From the NCBI GenBank assembly GCA_037783415.1, contig JAZGTN010000042.1:2038001-2102000 (forward strand): a DNA stretch of 64,000 nt. The letters run 5' to 3'. This DNA is from Leptasterias polaris (Eukaryota > Echinodermata > Asteroidea > Forcipulatida > Asteriidae). The notes below the pieces were generated by a model. That model did not search any database. It saw nothing but the letters and a program-made list of their open reading frames with translations, and was not told where the DNA came from. Shown one piece after another: positions 36,101-46,544 of this stretch (positions are counted from its first letter, which is position 1; every line of letters begins with the position of its first letter). A program made the position numbers and the translations under genes.

Positions 36101-39100
36101 TACAGAAGTCTCATACAATACACTTATTGTAATTGCAATGCTCAGAACATAACATAATATAGCCCTTATAAAGGACTCTTCCTCTGTGCTGTACACTGTA
36201 TAGTACAAATACGAAAGTGAAAGGCCGCCAGGGCTAAACATAATCAAGCTTATTTAGTGTGGCCTTAAAGGCAAAGTATACCTTTGGTTTTTGGAACCGT
36301 TTGATTGTTATTGCTATCTTAGAAATATACAATAAAACTAACCTGTGGCCATTTCACTTAAAAGGGTGGTCACGTTTTTGAGATATCAAAAAGATCCGGA
36401 GCAAATATATGTCCACGCAGGAAGAATATAGAAATACACAATCTGAGAAACATTTCTGACATAAAGGTTTCTCAGATTCAAATTGTCGGTCATAAAAACC
36501 TATATATTTTCACATAACCACATTTCTTCGAGTGAAATGTTTCTCAAAATGCTTTCTACTAGCGAAAGCTGCTGTACGCTTCTAACTAATACGTTTTTAT
36601 TTGGATTAAATTTAAGAGTGATTACCAAACGTGTTTTCATTTAGGACCAGAAACATGGATGGTTAGGAGGTTCCCTCCCACAAGTTCGACAAGCGAATTT
36701 CGAATAAAAAGATTATTAAAAATTGTGCGGTACCCGCTGCCAATGATTCGAACCGCCTCTAGCGCTCGGTGGTCTAGTGGTAAGACATCTGCTCTAGCAA
36801 TGCAAATGTCGTGGGTTCGAATCCCACCCGAGTGATTTGCCTGTGGATTTTTTTCACAGAACTCGGGAAAGTACTGAGTATACAGTGCTTAACACACATC
36901 GTGTAGGGTAAAAACTAAATTATATAAAAAGATTTGGCGCACAATTAACATCAGATCAGATGGTGGCTAAATAAGATTGAACAAGAACTTAAATCAATCG
37001 ACAAATTTGTATCAAATTATCAAACAAACCTTAAACGTCAAAGTTCTTTCAAAGTTCAACCCGTCTTTCAGATAATGTCATGGTGGGTAATAAGGTTTGA
37101 GCTCAGTTACAGCTACGTGGGTTAACATGACCAATATTTCAATTTTTGTCACGAATCGCTTATCAGAAAAAATGTTCAGTTTTTAATCAGACGGAGGGCC
37201 GGGGATGGTTTAAAAACGACCCAATCGACCAAGTATTCATACACGACTTACCGCCATGTAATAAGATGGGATTGTAATTGATTGTAAGTTCCAAATTACA
37301 TGTCATTATTGTTTTCATTTATGAAGGCAGCAAGTGTTGGGTTCCTAAACGTGTATCCGGCTCTTGGATTCAAGTTGATATGGGACTGCCAAGTCCACTT
37401 GTCACAGGAGTGATTGTACAGGGTTATAAAAGTGAATATGTAATAACATTCAGCATTCAGTACAGCGACGACGGAAGCTCAGAAAGCTGGACTAATTTAG
37501 TCGATACCGACGGAGATACAATACAGGTAAGATACAGTTTTGCAAATTGTGGTCAAAGATTTACAAGTCTATAACTGACGTTCAGTTTGAAACTGTTCAT
37601 TTCAAGAAATGCATATTAATATAATGAGTTTAAATAATGCATTACGGTAATGTAATGTTTGCAAGAACGTCAGTAATAGATCTCATGCATAAAAGTCATT
37701 TGCTATTTAGTAAAGGCAACCTGTATTGATTTGTACGTTCAGATTTTAATCAAAACAAACCGAAAACAAGTTTTTGCCCACCGCATTAGTCACTTCGGCT
37801 AGACTTTAAGCAAGAGGGTACACTAGAGAAATTGAGAACAACCTATAACAGTTAGAAGGTTTGTTTGTTTTAATTTAGTAGCACTCCGTTAAAAAGGGGG
37901 AATACACTCACAATACAAACTGGAAAACAAAACGGCACAAGAAAAAAGCAAAACGTAAAATATTTCTAAGCAACTAACGTCTAGTAGTCCATGAAGCTGT
38001 GAAATAAATGTTTTCGTACAGGGTGACGAATGACATGCGTGCTACAACCTTCAGTACAGGGTGTCGAATGACATGCGTACTACAACCTTCAGTACAGGGT
38101 GTCGAATGACATGCGTACTACAACCTTCAGTACAGGGTGACGAATGACATGCGTACTACAACCTTCAGTACAGGGTGTCGAATGACATGCGTACTACAAC
38201 CTTCAGTACAGGGTGTCGAATGACATGCGTACTACTTACAACCTTCAGTACAGGGTGACGAATGACATGCGTACTACAACCTTCAGTACAGGGTGTCGAA
38301 TGACATGCGTACTACAACCTTCAGTACAGGGTGTCGAATGACATGCGTACTACAACCTTCAGTACAGGGTGTCGAATGACATGCGTACTACTTACAACCT
38401 TCAGTACAGGGTGACGAATGACATGCGTACTACAACCTTCAGTACAGGGTGACGAATGACATGCGTGCTACAACCTTCAGTACAGGGTGACGAATGACAT
38501 GCGTACTACAACCTTCAGTACAGGGTGACGAATGACATGCGTACTACAACCTTCAGTCAGTACAGGGTGACGAATGACATGCGTACTACAACCTTCAGTA
38601 CAGGGTGACGAATGACATGCGTACTACAACCTTCAGTACAGGGTGACGAATGACATGCGTGCTACAACCTTCAGTACAGGGTGACGAATGACATGCGTAC
38701 TACAACCTTCAGTACAGGGTGTCGAATGACATGCGTACTACAACCTTCAGTACAGGGTGACGAATGACATGCGTACTACAACCTTCAGTACAGGGTGACG
38801 AATGACATGCGTACTACAACCTTCAGTACAGGGTGACGAATGACATGCGTACTACTTACAACCTTTAGTAAAACGATTCGCAGGTTCGTAAGGAGCGTGA
38901 ACTCAATCAAATTCAACGCAAACCATTTAACTTGACTTTTTCAGTTCAATGGCAATGTCAACGGTGGACATCAAGTGACTGTGAATTTCCCGGTGGTACT
39001 GCGGACAAGATTCCTGCGAATACTGCCACTCACCTCGTTTTCTACGACCCCTGGACTGGACTTTGAAGTCCTTGGGTGTAAAGGTAGCGCTCACAATTGT

Positions 39101-41868
39101 ATTCAATTTTCACTTATATTATCTTCTTAAATAAGGCCCTATGTGTAAAAGTGATTGAAGTTGTGACAAGAGTACCAACCTAAAACCACAACAGCCAAGC
39201 AAGCCCTTCTTGTAATTCAAGGTTTGTGGTGAATCGGTCTGGTCAAGATAGACTGAGTCTCGGTACTGCTTAAGCAACCAGCAGCCTGAATGACCACAGT
39301 GTCGTTCGTGACACTGGTGCCTGTACAAACTAGGGCTACCGACGAGGCACAAAGTAACATTGAATCAAAACCTGACGAGAACAAGTGAATTCAAGAGCCA
39401 TTATGGGTTTACCCTTCTGTTAATAGTAGATGTATTTGGATTCATGTAGGGTTTGGTAAATACTTACTTAAGAGGGCTTAGACTACCTTAAGGGACGTTT
39501 TGCTTCCTGGGTGGAACTGAAATTTAGAAATCTTATTCAAGGTATAGTGCTTCATTGCGAAATACAATAATAAAGGCAATAAGACCCCCAAAACTAATAC
39601 TATTAGCTGTATAACCGTTACTAGTGATCTATAACTCCGGCAGCCTCGTTTTCACACGGACACTGCCTCACAAACTACGACAGCGTAATTGCCGCCACAA
39701 TAACTCAAACATCGTGAACTTATATTTGTTTTTCCATTGGTTTTGTACACAAAGTCAAACCGAGGACGACCCCACACGTTGTCAAAACACCTGGATCATA
39801 AGTTTTAGGCTTTACACACGTAAAATTTGATACAAATCATGTGACATCTTTTAATGATATCGTAAAATCCACGTTGAATTTACTTTTAAAAGTACAAAAA
39901 CAAATCTACCGAACAGCCTAAAAAACTAAATACTGATTCCTTCTGAAATTCATCTTTAAAAAAAAAAAGATTTATTAAGCAAAATGAAGGAAAGTTCAAA
40001 CTTGCAGCCATTGCTATGGGTAAATAAACATTTTTTAAATAACCTTATATTTATTTCAAAAAACCCAAATGTTTAAGTATTAAAATTAAAGAACAGTCTT
40101 TGATTGTGATTACTATTCAGCTGAAGATGGTGTCGTCGTATTGGGGGGAGATGATAACGCACTTAGTGGTCGAGTAGAGATTTACCATAAAGGTGGTTGG
40201 GGCGCAGTTTGTGATACCAACTGGGACCTCAATGATGCGACTACTGTATGCAGGCAGCTTGGATACCTAGAAGCAAGCGAGGCTAAGATTGGTTCATACT
40301 TTGGAGCGACAGAATTTCCCACCGTGATGGATCGAGTAGCCTGTAAAGGAACGGAGTCTCAACTATCTGATTGTGCATTTGTTTGTCGTGAAGACATTCA
40401 ATTCTGTAACAGCACAGCTGGAGTTGTCTGTAAACATAGTAAGGAATGCAGTTCACTTCTTGTGACAATACCAATTTTATTCTCTGTATTCATTTTCACA
40501 TACTTATTCCTTTTGTGTTTGGTGACGTTCCTGCATTACTTTGCAGACAGAAGTTGATTTTTAGAGAGGAATGTGATCAATGTAATGGGACAGATAAGTT
40601 AATGTACAGAAAATGAAGAATATATGCTGTTACACTCCTGACTCAGAATGGACATGGATTCCGCGGGTCCCTTTGGAATTGACCAATTTCTGGGTCAGGA
40701 TGACCCAGTGGGAAAGTTAACTCGAATTATGCGTCACTTTGACCCATCATTTCCGGGTCATATTGACAACAATTCTGGGCCAGACTGTCCGATCCCATAA
40801 ATGGTAAGATGGAAACACAGGCCTGGGAGGTTACATCATCATGATCATCTTACAGGGTCATTTGGTGATGATTAGGCGAATCATAGGCGACTGTAGGAAA
40901 TCATAATTAGCTAAAGTGTTTTGCCATAATGTGTGGTTTTTTTATTTCACGGATTTGACAACTGCCGATAATCACCACAAATAATTATCATGATCGTCAT
41001 AAAAATTCTTTATTTTTAAAGAAAATATTCGGCTGGTTGGTGGTGGAAATGAGACGAGTGGACGAGTTGAGCTGTTCAAGAAAAACACTTGGGGTGCAAT
41101 CTGCGATACAGACTGGGATATCATCGATGCCGGGGTAGTCTGTAGACAGCTAGGCTTCTCTGGTGCGGAGGAGGCAATGTCTGGTTCTTACTTTGGCGAA
41201 CCTGAGGACCATAATTATGCCATGCAAGGGGTTTCTTGTGATGGTTCCGAGGCCAAAATCACCGACTGCCCGTCGCATTGCTGGGATTTGCCAACATGCA
41301 ACAGCACAGAAACTGCTGGAGTCGTCTGTTTTCAAGGTAATCTAATCTCTAAAGTTTGAGAACAAACTTGGCCCCTTCAATGGCTGCTACAATCTTGTTA
41401 TATCTTCATTATGCGACTAAACTAGTATGCACTTCCTAGCCAGTGGTACACGGAGCATGGTGATTCCATCAGCGGGGAATTACAAATATCGTCTGTAATC
41501 CCAAACCAAACTGGTTTTACAAGTAGAATCTTGCCAACACTAACTCACAAATGTATGAAGAACGACCGATCTCATGTAAATTAGTGTAGAACCCGACTCC
41601 CCTTTTGAAGTTTTGTTTGTGTAAAAATTGCATACGAAATACAATATGATTTAGTTTTATCCAACAAGCAATATATAATTATCTCAGAGTAATAAATGCT
41701 TTCATTCCTGAGAGACCTGTTCGGACCCCAATCCATTAAGTTTACATCGAGTTCAGGCAAAGTCGCATCATGCCCCCCCCCCCTTTGTTCGATTTTCAAT
41801 TTTCAAAGTTTGAGTACTTAAATTACTTCTCCTTTGTTCTTGCACTTTATTTTCTTTTAGGACAATAG
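33086..41868 (+). CDS. Gene B: secreted F5/8C-SRCR-SRCR protein, complete
   Basis: Coordinates span eight exons: 33086-33137, 33697-33756, 35327-35443, 37327-37526, 38945-39083, 40127-40438, 41022-41336 and 41861-41868. Their summed length is 1203 bases, giving 400 residues and a stop, with no internal stop and consistent phases. Residues 1 to about 28 form a signal peptide (MMSTVASSMLLLNALLIG then LFLAHPISG). A short linker leads to one F5/8 type C domain (about 40-190, CTSGPLGMESG to LDFEVLGC) and two SRCR domains (about 192-295 and 296-398). No transmembrane segment or GPI signal follows, so the protein is predicted to be secreted. It is a tandem paralogue of gene A, differing mainly in the F5/8C loops (SYYSYSYPRY against SYYYSSWHPKY). 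Function is inferred only by family: extracellular binding, perhaps immune recognition. Confidence 0.9.
33138..33696. other. Gene B intron 1
   Basis: Conserved with gene C intron 1 at both ends, but lacks the 5' block copy found inside gene C intron 1 (58250-58800). No other feature. Confidence 0.6.
33697..33756 (+). CDS. Gene B exon 2 (signal end and linker)
   Basis: Acceptor GTCCAG, donor GTGATT. 20 codons, phase 1 to 1, completing the hydrophobic leader and a serine/threonine-rich linker. Confidence 0.85.
34258..34447. mobile_element. MITE with TTTCATAGAGCTG ends (gene B intron 2)
   Basis: The left end ATTTCATAGAGCTGCTTCAG and the right end CAGCTCTATGAAATTGGG are inverted repeats about 190 bases apart, with internal GCTTAG/CTAAGC palindromes. 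The orthologous copy is in gene C intron 2 (59999-60188), so it predates that duplication. Confidence 0.65.
34874..35262. mobile_element. MITE with AAAGGCA ends (gene B intron 2)
   Basis: Inverted ends around AAAGGCAAA and TTTACCTTCCCTTT, with the family phrase GTGATTACCAAACG near the right side. Orthologous to 60616-61003 in gene C. No coding frame. Confidence 0.65.
35327..35443 (+). CDS. Gene B exon 3 (F5/8C start)
   Basis: Acceptor GACTAG, donor GTAAGA. 39 codons with PLGMESG and ARLNVG. Confidence 0.85.
35476..35880. repeat. AT-rich hairpin repeat with ATT tail (gene B intron 3)
   Basis: GACATC and GATGTC-type units around TTTGCGACATCGCAAATATT recur in both orientations between 35480 and 35765. 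The stretch ends with AAAAGCGCAGTATAAATGCC and a (TTA)n run (35858-35877), which looks like the tail of a retroposed element. Absent from gene A intron 3. Confidence 0.6.
36266..36646. mobile_element. MITE with AAAGGCA ends (gene B intron 3)
   Basis: Same family as 34874-35262, with AAAGGCAAAGTATACCTTTG on the left and GTGATTACCAAACGTG near the right end. Gene A intron 3 lacks it. Confidence 0.65.
36715..36923 (+). mobile_element. tRNA-derived SINE with 11 bp target-site duplication
   Basis: A tRNA-like head (36763-36835) has a 7 bp acceptor stem (with one G-U pair), a D arm, a full T arm, an A box (36770-36780, TGGTCTAGTGG) and a B box (36814-36824, GGTTCGAATCC). The anticodon loop would read AGC, but its stem has two mismatches. 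A body with CAGAACTCGGGAAAGTACTG follows. The direct repeat ATAAAAAGATT (36704-36714 and 36924-36934) flanks the element. About 48 bases precede the tRNA head, so the true 5' end may be composite. Confidence 0.7.
37327..37526 (+). CDS. Gene B exon 4 (F5/8C middle)
   Basis: Acceptor TATGAAG, donor GTAAGA. Encodes WIQVDMG, VTGVIVQG and FSIQYSDDGSS. An AG four bases further on would break the frame. Confidence 0.85.
38016..38868. repeat. 38 bp minisatellite, about 22 units (gene B intron 4)
   Basis: The unit includes GTACAGGGTGACGAATGACA and GCGTACTACAACCTTCA. Variants alternate at one base (GTGACG or GTGTCG), some end in a 4-base insertion (CTTACAACC near 38235, 38394 and 38855), and one has a CAGT duplication (38556). 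Gene A has only one unit at the same place (25187-25225). There are no unique spacers, so it is not a CRISPR-type array. Confidence 0.95.
38945..39083 (+). CDS. Gene B exon 5 (F5/8C end)
   Basis: Acceptor TTTTTCAG, donor GTAGCG. Encodes RFLRILP and LDFEVLGC. The cysteine just before LDFE in gene A is glycine here. Confidence 0.85.
39084..40126. other. Gene B intron 5
   Basis: Aligns with gene A intron 5 throughout. No recognised element. Confidence 0.6.
40127..40438 (+). CDS. Gene B exon 6 (SRCR domain 1)
   Basis: Complete SRCR domain, phase 1-1, donor GTAAGG. An alternative in-frame acceptor, ATTCAG at 40115-40120, would add two codons. If the donor is not used, translation runs on for about 40 codons through a very hydrophobic stretch to a stop at 40555-40557. 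Confidence 0.85.
40560..40960. repeat. Extra DNA in gene B intron 6
   Basis: Intron 6 is 583 bases here and 184 in gene A; most of the difference is this block. It contains TTTCTGGGTCAG and GACCCA phrases like those at 28600-28800, suggesting a related repeat. Ends not resolved. Confidence 0.5.
41022..41336 (+). CDS. Gene B exon 7 (SRCR domain 2)
   Basis: Complete SRCR domain, phase 1-1, acceptor TTTTTAAAG, donor GTAATC. Key motifs are SGRVELF, GAICDTDW, VCRQLG, CPSHCW and TAGVVC. Confidence 0.85.
41861..41868 (+). CDS. Gene B exon 8 (stop exon)
   Basis: Acceptor TTCTTTTAG; the phase-1 frame gives one codon and then TAG. The exon body continues as 3' UTR. Confidence 0.65.
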
Positions 41869-41938
41869 AGTGAGATCCCGCTCTTGCAGTAGGTCTGCTG
41901 TCATAGTGTAAGATTATATAAATAATTGATGAATGTGA

Positions 41939-42063
41939 GTGCATTGTCGCAGATTATAATCCCAAGGTGAAATCTGGATTATTCCATTTCACGAGGCGAA
42001 GTCTCTCGTGAAAATGGAAAAGTCAGGTTTCACGGAGTGATTTGATTCTGCGACAATACACGA
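41939..42063. repeat. Long hairpin downstream of the gene B stop codon
   Basis: Arms of about 58 bases (41939-41996 and 42004-42063) pair well, from GTGCATTGTCGCAGA inward to TTTCACGAG. The loop is short. As in gene A it begins 71 bases after the stop codon, so a 3' UTR position is likely. Confidence 0.7.
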
Positions 42064-42339
42064 GCAGAATTGATATGTATTGTCAAGTAAACATCTTTTA
42101 GGCTGGAATTATCTTCGAAGTACTATGTTACTTGGCTGGTGCTTTTATTGAAGATCTTATGATATTCAAAAATATATATATATTTAAAGACTATTCAATT
42201 TCTTGATGGAACCATGTATGTTGGGAATGTCCACATTCACCGTTAAGTCCGAAAAGGTTTGTTGGTCACAGTGTTTCGTCCAAACGTGTTTGCCGAACAC
42301 AATGGGTTAGACTTGTCAGTAAGAGACAGAATGGTCCAA

Positions 42340-42530
42340 CCTGGTCAGAATTGACCCGGAATCCGGGCCTCGTGGGATCTCGACCATTTCAGGGTCAGGC
42401 TGATCCGTACATTGTGTCAAAATAACACTGGAATGGGTCAAACTGACGCCCATATAATCCAAGCTGAAATCTCTCTCTTTTATAACCAGTTTCTGGGTCA
42501 GAGCCTGACCAAGAAATTGACCCGGATTTT
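42340..42530. repeat. Single unit of the 198 bp repeat
   Basis: One copy of the unit that is doubled at 28451-28835. Sequence phrases GGGCCTCGTGGGATCTCGAC and AACCAGTTTCTGGGTC are kept. Confidence 0.7.
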
Positions 42531-42600
42531 TTTTTAAATGCTGAGGGATATATAGCACACAATTCAAAATTGTCATTAATATATATATTTTTGTTTGCAG

Positions 42601-42680
42601 ATAAAACACGGCACATCGGGACTTTCGTCATATACAAAGGCAGCGCTTCTGAACCATGCTCTAGCTTTTATCAAAACTAA
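42601..42680 (+). CDS. Candidate alternative last exon of gene B
   Basis: Acceptor TTTGTTTGCAG, then a phase-1 frame of 25 codons to TAA with TRHIGT, YKGSASEPC and a short polar end. Counterpart of 28909-29006. The frame is kept between the copies until a 2-base indel close to the end. Use of this exon is unproven. Confidence 0.4.
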
Positions 42681-42682
42681 TA

Positions 42683-43262
42683 CTGCTTAATAATTACAAT
42701 TGATGAAGAATTTGTAGTGCATCAGTCTTGTTTTTACAAATGACAACCAATATTTTGTGTCTATGAACAAAAAATTCAATAGATGGATTGCACATGACGT
42801 CATAGACCGCCATCTTTGATGAAAAACAATGGAAACTGTACACACATGCACGCACTGCGCACGACTCTCAGCAAATGATAGCATTTTAAGCATGCAATCG
42901 TTTCATCAACTATGTGTGATGGCGGCCAATGCATGCATGGGGTCTGTTCTCACGACATCATTACATCATTAATTTTGTTGTACCAGTATAATTCAGCTGC
43001 TTCAGCATATCTTGGAAATTTGTATTTTTGGGGTAAACAACTATAAATCTATCCCAGTAAATTAATGGAAACACTACTGTTTGGACTGTGGTGAACGTAG
43101 AGGGCGAATGATTTACATCGTTCGCGTTTCTGGCTGGTTTGGGGGGGAATTGGGTCATCTGATGCAGTATTAAGGGATGGGTATGTGTAATTAAATGAAA
43201 CAATTGTGCGTACGCTGTGTCTAAACAGTCTCCTTATTGTGTGAGTAGCTTATCAAAGACAC
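42683..43262. repeat. Downstream block shared with gene A
   Basis: Matches 29007-29400, with an extra 150 bases or so near 42740-42890. No recognised gene. Confidence 0.55.
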
Positions 43263-43269
43263 CAACCAT

Positions 43270-44011
43270 TATTATTGGTTTATTGGTTTATTAAAAATGC
43301 AAACATGGCGGCCAAAAAGCCGAATTGCGGATGCATGTATACAAAGAATAAAAAAATACTACAATAATTAACATATAAATAGACATATAAAAAACAGCCA
43401 ATTTTAAGAAAATGGGCCAGCCAGTGAATTGTTAAGAAAACAGAACACCACAGATAAAAAACTAACATTTGTGATTAAGCAGACTTGTCAATTTGGGAAT
43501 ACAACTGTTGTTATATCTGCTGGTTCTACATTTAACAGCAGTAAGCTGTGCAGCATTTCTAAGGCGGTTGTTCCTATTAGGAGGAAGCCATTCCCGGAGA
43601 CTACTGGAATTTAAAATGGACTTTCCAAACTTTAAGAAGAGGCATTCGAGTCTCTCTGAAATTGGAGGAACATTCAGTTCATTGCAAATGTCAGAATAAG
43701 AATGGTCTCTGCAATAAGTATGAGTCAAAATGATACGGAAAGCTTTACGTTGCATTCTTTCGAGACACTCCAGCTGTTTTTTAGTTAACCCAGCAATCCA
43801 AACTGGTGAGGAGTACTCAAAAGAAGTCCTAACATACTGCACATACACTTGCTTGAGATCTATAATTGGTAAATTGGACCGTTTAAGTAGGCGTAAGAAA
43901 TACAGTTTTCGATGAAAAGATTTACACATAGCATCAACCTGAGAGTCCCATTTGAGATTATCCTGTACATGAATACCGAGTAATTTGATGCAGTTAGATT
44001 GGGTAATCCAT
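43270..44011 (-). mobile_element. 5'-truncated LINE (CR1/L2/Jockey-like) in the B-C spacer
   Basis: The minus strand encodes the C-terminal part of a non-LTR retrotransposon polyprotein (43462-44011): KLLGIHVQDNLKWDSQVD, then LYFLRLLKRSNLP, EYSSPVWIAGLTKKQ and ERMQRKAFRII, as in the region after the reverse transcriptase fingers of CR1/L2/Jockey elements. The YxDD box itself is lost by truncation. The 3' end carries a short ATTATT/TTTATTGG tail. The gene A block shows the empty site (CCAACCATACGG at 29401-29412), giving a minimal target duplication, CCAT. Confidence 0.8.
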
Positions 44012-44684
44012 ACGGACATTAAATTCTCTTATGATCTTCTGTCATCTTTAGAAATTCTTATGAGACACTGGGAAAACTGAAAAGTAGTTATTGGGAACTA
44101 GGTTGCTTAAAGAGATGTTTATTAATGGAATAATACGTCTTATTTACACTTAAAATTTCTTTTGACTGGGGTTTGAAACGTTTAATAGATGTAGGCCTAC
44201 TAGATATAATGCAAATCTGGATAAAACAGAATGCATATATAGTGGATGTAGCATATTCAAGATCTATTATCCTAACTATATACAACAGAATGCATATAGG
44301 GAAATTAGTATATTCAAGGTCTCTAATCCTTATTATCGAATTTATAAACATGGTCTAAACCAGCCACAAAAAGGTATTAATTGGCGAAGTGGTTGAGCCG
44401 GATAGCAATGCAAACGAGTGGTACAAATTCATGAATATTTGTTACACTGCACTTCCGGCTCCAAAACGTCATTAGGTCTATTTTCCAACAGAATAGCCCC
44501 ATCATTCGACATCACACTTCGAGGCTCACGAGCAACGCCAGATACCGGCGATTTGAACCTGGCAGTTAACTGCCAGATGTACATTTGACCCTTGCATGCC
44601 GTTATAATGCGTGAGTAACTTCTTTTGAAGCAATTGTCCCCTTTGTGTTTGTCTTCTGTTTGAATGTCAAGTACACGTGTATAA
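44012..44684. repeat. B-C spacer, first part
   Basis: Matches 29405-30115 in the A-B spacer, then stops at CAAGTACAC, where the large extra block begins. Confidence 0.65.
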
Positions 44685-46540
44685 GGGAGTGAAATTCTGC
44701 TGTCTTATTATAGTGTGAGTTCCCCCTTAGAGAATTGATGTGTTTTTATTTTCTTTGCAAAATAGTCCTAGGAGTGGCACCCCTGTCTAGTACCCAAAGT
44801 TCACTGTACATGTGTGTATATATTTTAGTTAATTGTATAAGGGCACCAGACCATTTTATTTGTCCTGGCCCTAACCATGTGCTTGGCTAGTCAGTGAGCA
44901 GGTGAGCAGCGAACAATACATACCTATACTGGACAGCTGCTTTCTCCCATTCCCATACCGCTCAATAGTTCTGGTAGATGTTTGATTGTCTGTAAATTAT
45001 ATTTCACTTTAGTGCTGTGTTTTTTTTTTTTTTTTTTTTTTGGTTAGGCGAAATTAATTTTTTAAAGTTTGTTATTTTTATCTGGAACTCATCAGGTTTG
45101 TTTGAAAAATTAAATAAGTCATTTTTTTCTTTGAAGGTAAAACTATTTTCTTCGTTGTCCCAATTTGTTTAAGAATAGTTCGCGACCTTTTCCTATTGAT
45201 CCTAGCCTTGCTCAAGGCGGTCGGTCGCAGTTTTCACTCCGAAAAGATGCCGTAAAATCCACCACTAGCCTATACACAAGTAGACTTGTTGACAAGTCGT
45301 TAATGATGGTCGCGGTGGGTCGAGTCGCGTGAGGTGCTGCAGCATAATAAAGAATGCTCTCGCGAGATCACTGCTCTCGCGCGAAGTTGCTGGCTGCCGA
45401 CTCTTCGTCATACAAACATTACGCACAGTGCTTGTGTATTAGACTTGTGGACAAGTCGTTAAATGTCTGTCGCGGTGATAGCGGAACGGCTTTCTCGCAA
45501 TAACCCGCGAGAGGGCTGCTCTGTGCGAGATTACTGCTCTCACGACTGGTCGCATTTACCGACTTGTGAAACCCGCTGGCGGTTTGTGCACGGCCTATGG
45601 GCACTTCAGCCGAATTTGTACGGACGCATCTGATTGGTCAATTTCGTTATATCTATGAATATTCAAACAGTAGATGAATATTAAACATCAAATCCTGTAC
45701 TGGATGGAGTTTTATGTTGCTTTGATCCATGCACGATCAAAACCAAACACTGAGTGGTGAGAGTGATTGTGTTCATAAATATTTTGACACAAGAAAATAC
45801 GTATTCAAATTATGGGTACAACTTGTAAATAATTACAAAAAATCGAACGTAAGATTTTATTTCAGAGAGTCCGAGCGTGTTTGACAGTGCACAGCGTGTG
45901 GGGACATGACGTAAAACACACGGGCAAATCGTGTAGCTGCATGCCATGGCGCGCAGAGTTTCTCTCGGCCGGGGCTCAGCACGACGGAAACCCCTACCCG
46001 GCCCTAGCTAGCATGCCAAGAGATAGCTGTACCTGGAAGCTCATGAACATGTGGGAGGGGGTAGGGAGCCAGACCACCAACTACCTTGTCATTGCGGGTT
46101 TGTTAGTCGGTAAACCTCGCTGATCGAATCCGCTGTTTTAAAATCGTTACGTTTCAATGTTCGGTGTACGTTCCTTTCCCCCGATTTGGAAATTAAATAA
46201 GATTTATGTCAATAAATAGGAAAACCACTCTTATATTGACGGTGCAATTAAGTTAAACAATTTGTGAGACAAAAACGAGCCCCCACCCCAAAAAAAAAAT
46301 CACACAAAACCAGAGCCCCTGAAGGTGAAAAATAAATTTAAAATTAAAATGTGAAAAAAAATTCTCACTCTGAATTTCTTTTTCCACTCTCGACACACAA
46401 AATTCCAACAAAGTCAAGTAGTTTCCTCAAAATATTATTTAATTCAATCAAAATATAATGTTGTCACATAAAATTTAATTTTTTTAAATTTGTAAACAAA
46501 GTTGTGTTTTTCTAGGTAGCAAAATAGATTTTTCCTAGAA
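44685..46540. other. Left part of the B-C specific DNA
   Basis: Includes a T22 run (45020-45041), a GC-rich stretch with a direct duplication of about 160 bases (GACAAGTCGTTAA at 45290 and 45450), and an 80-codon plus-strand frame (45881-46123) that resembles no family I know. No splice-supported gene is seen. Confidence 0.5.
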
Positions 46541-46544
46541 AATA

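Noticed and set aside
36763..36835. A functional tRNA-Ala(AGC) gene
   Set aside because: The anticodon stem has two mismatches, and the tRNA-like part is the head of a SINE with target duplications.
38016..38868. CRISPR-like array
   Set aside because: Units are directly joined without unique spacers, and the setting is an intron of an animal gene.
45881..46123. 80-codon plus-strand frame in a GC-rich stretch
   Set aside because: No recognisable domain, weak donor at its end, and no paralogous copy to test conservation; kept only as a note in the region entry.
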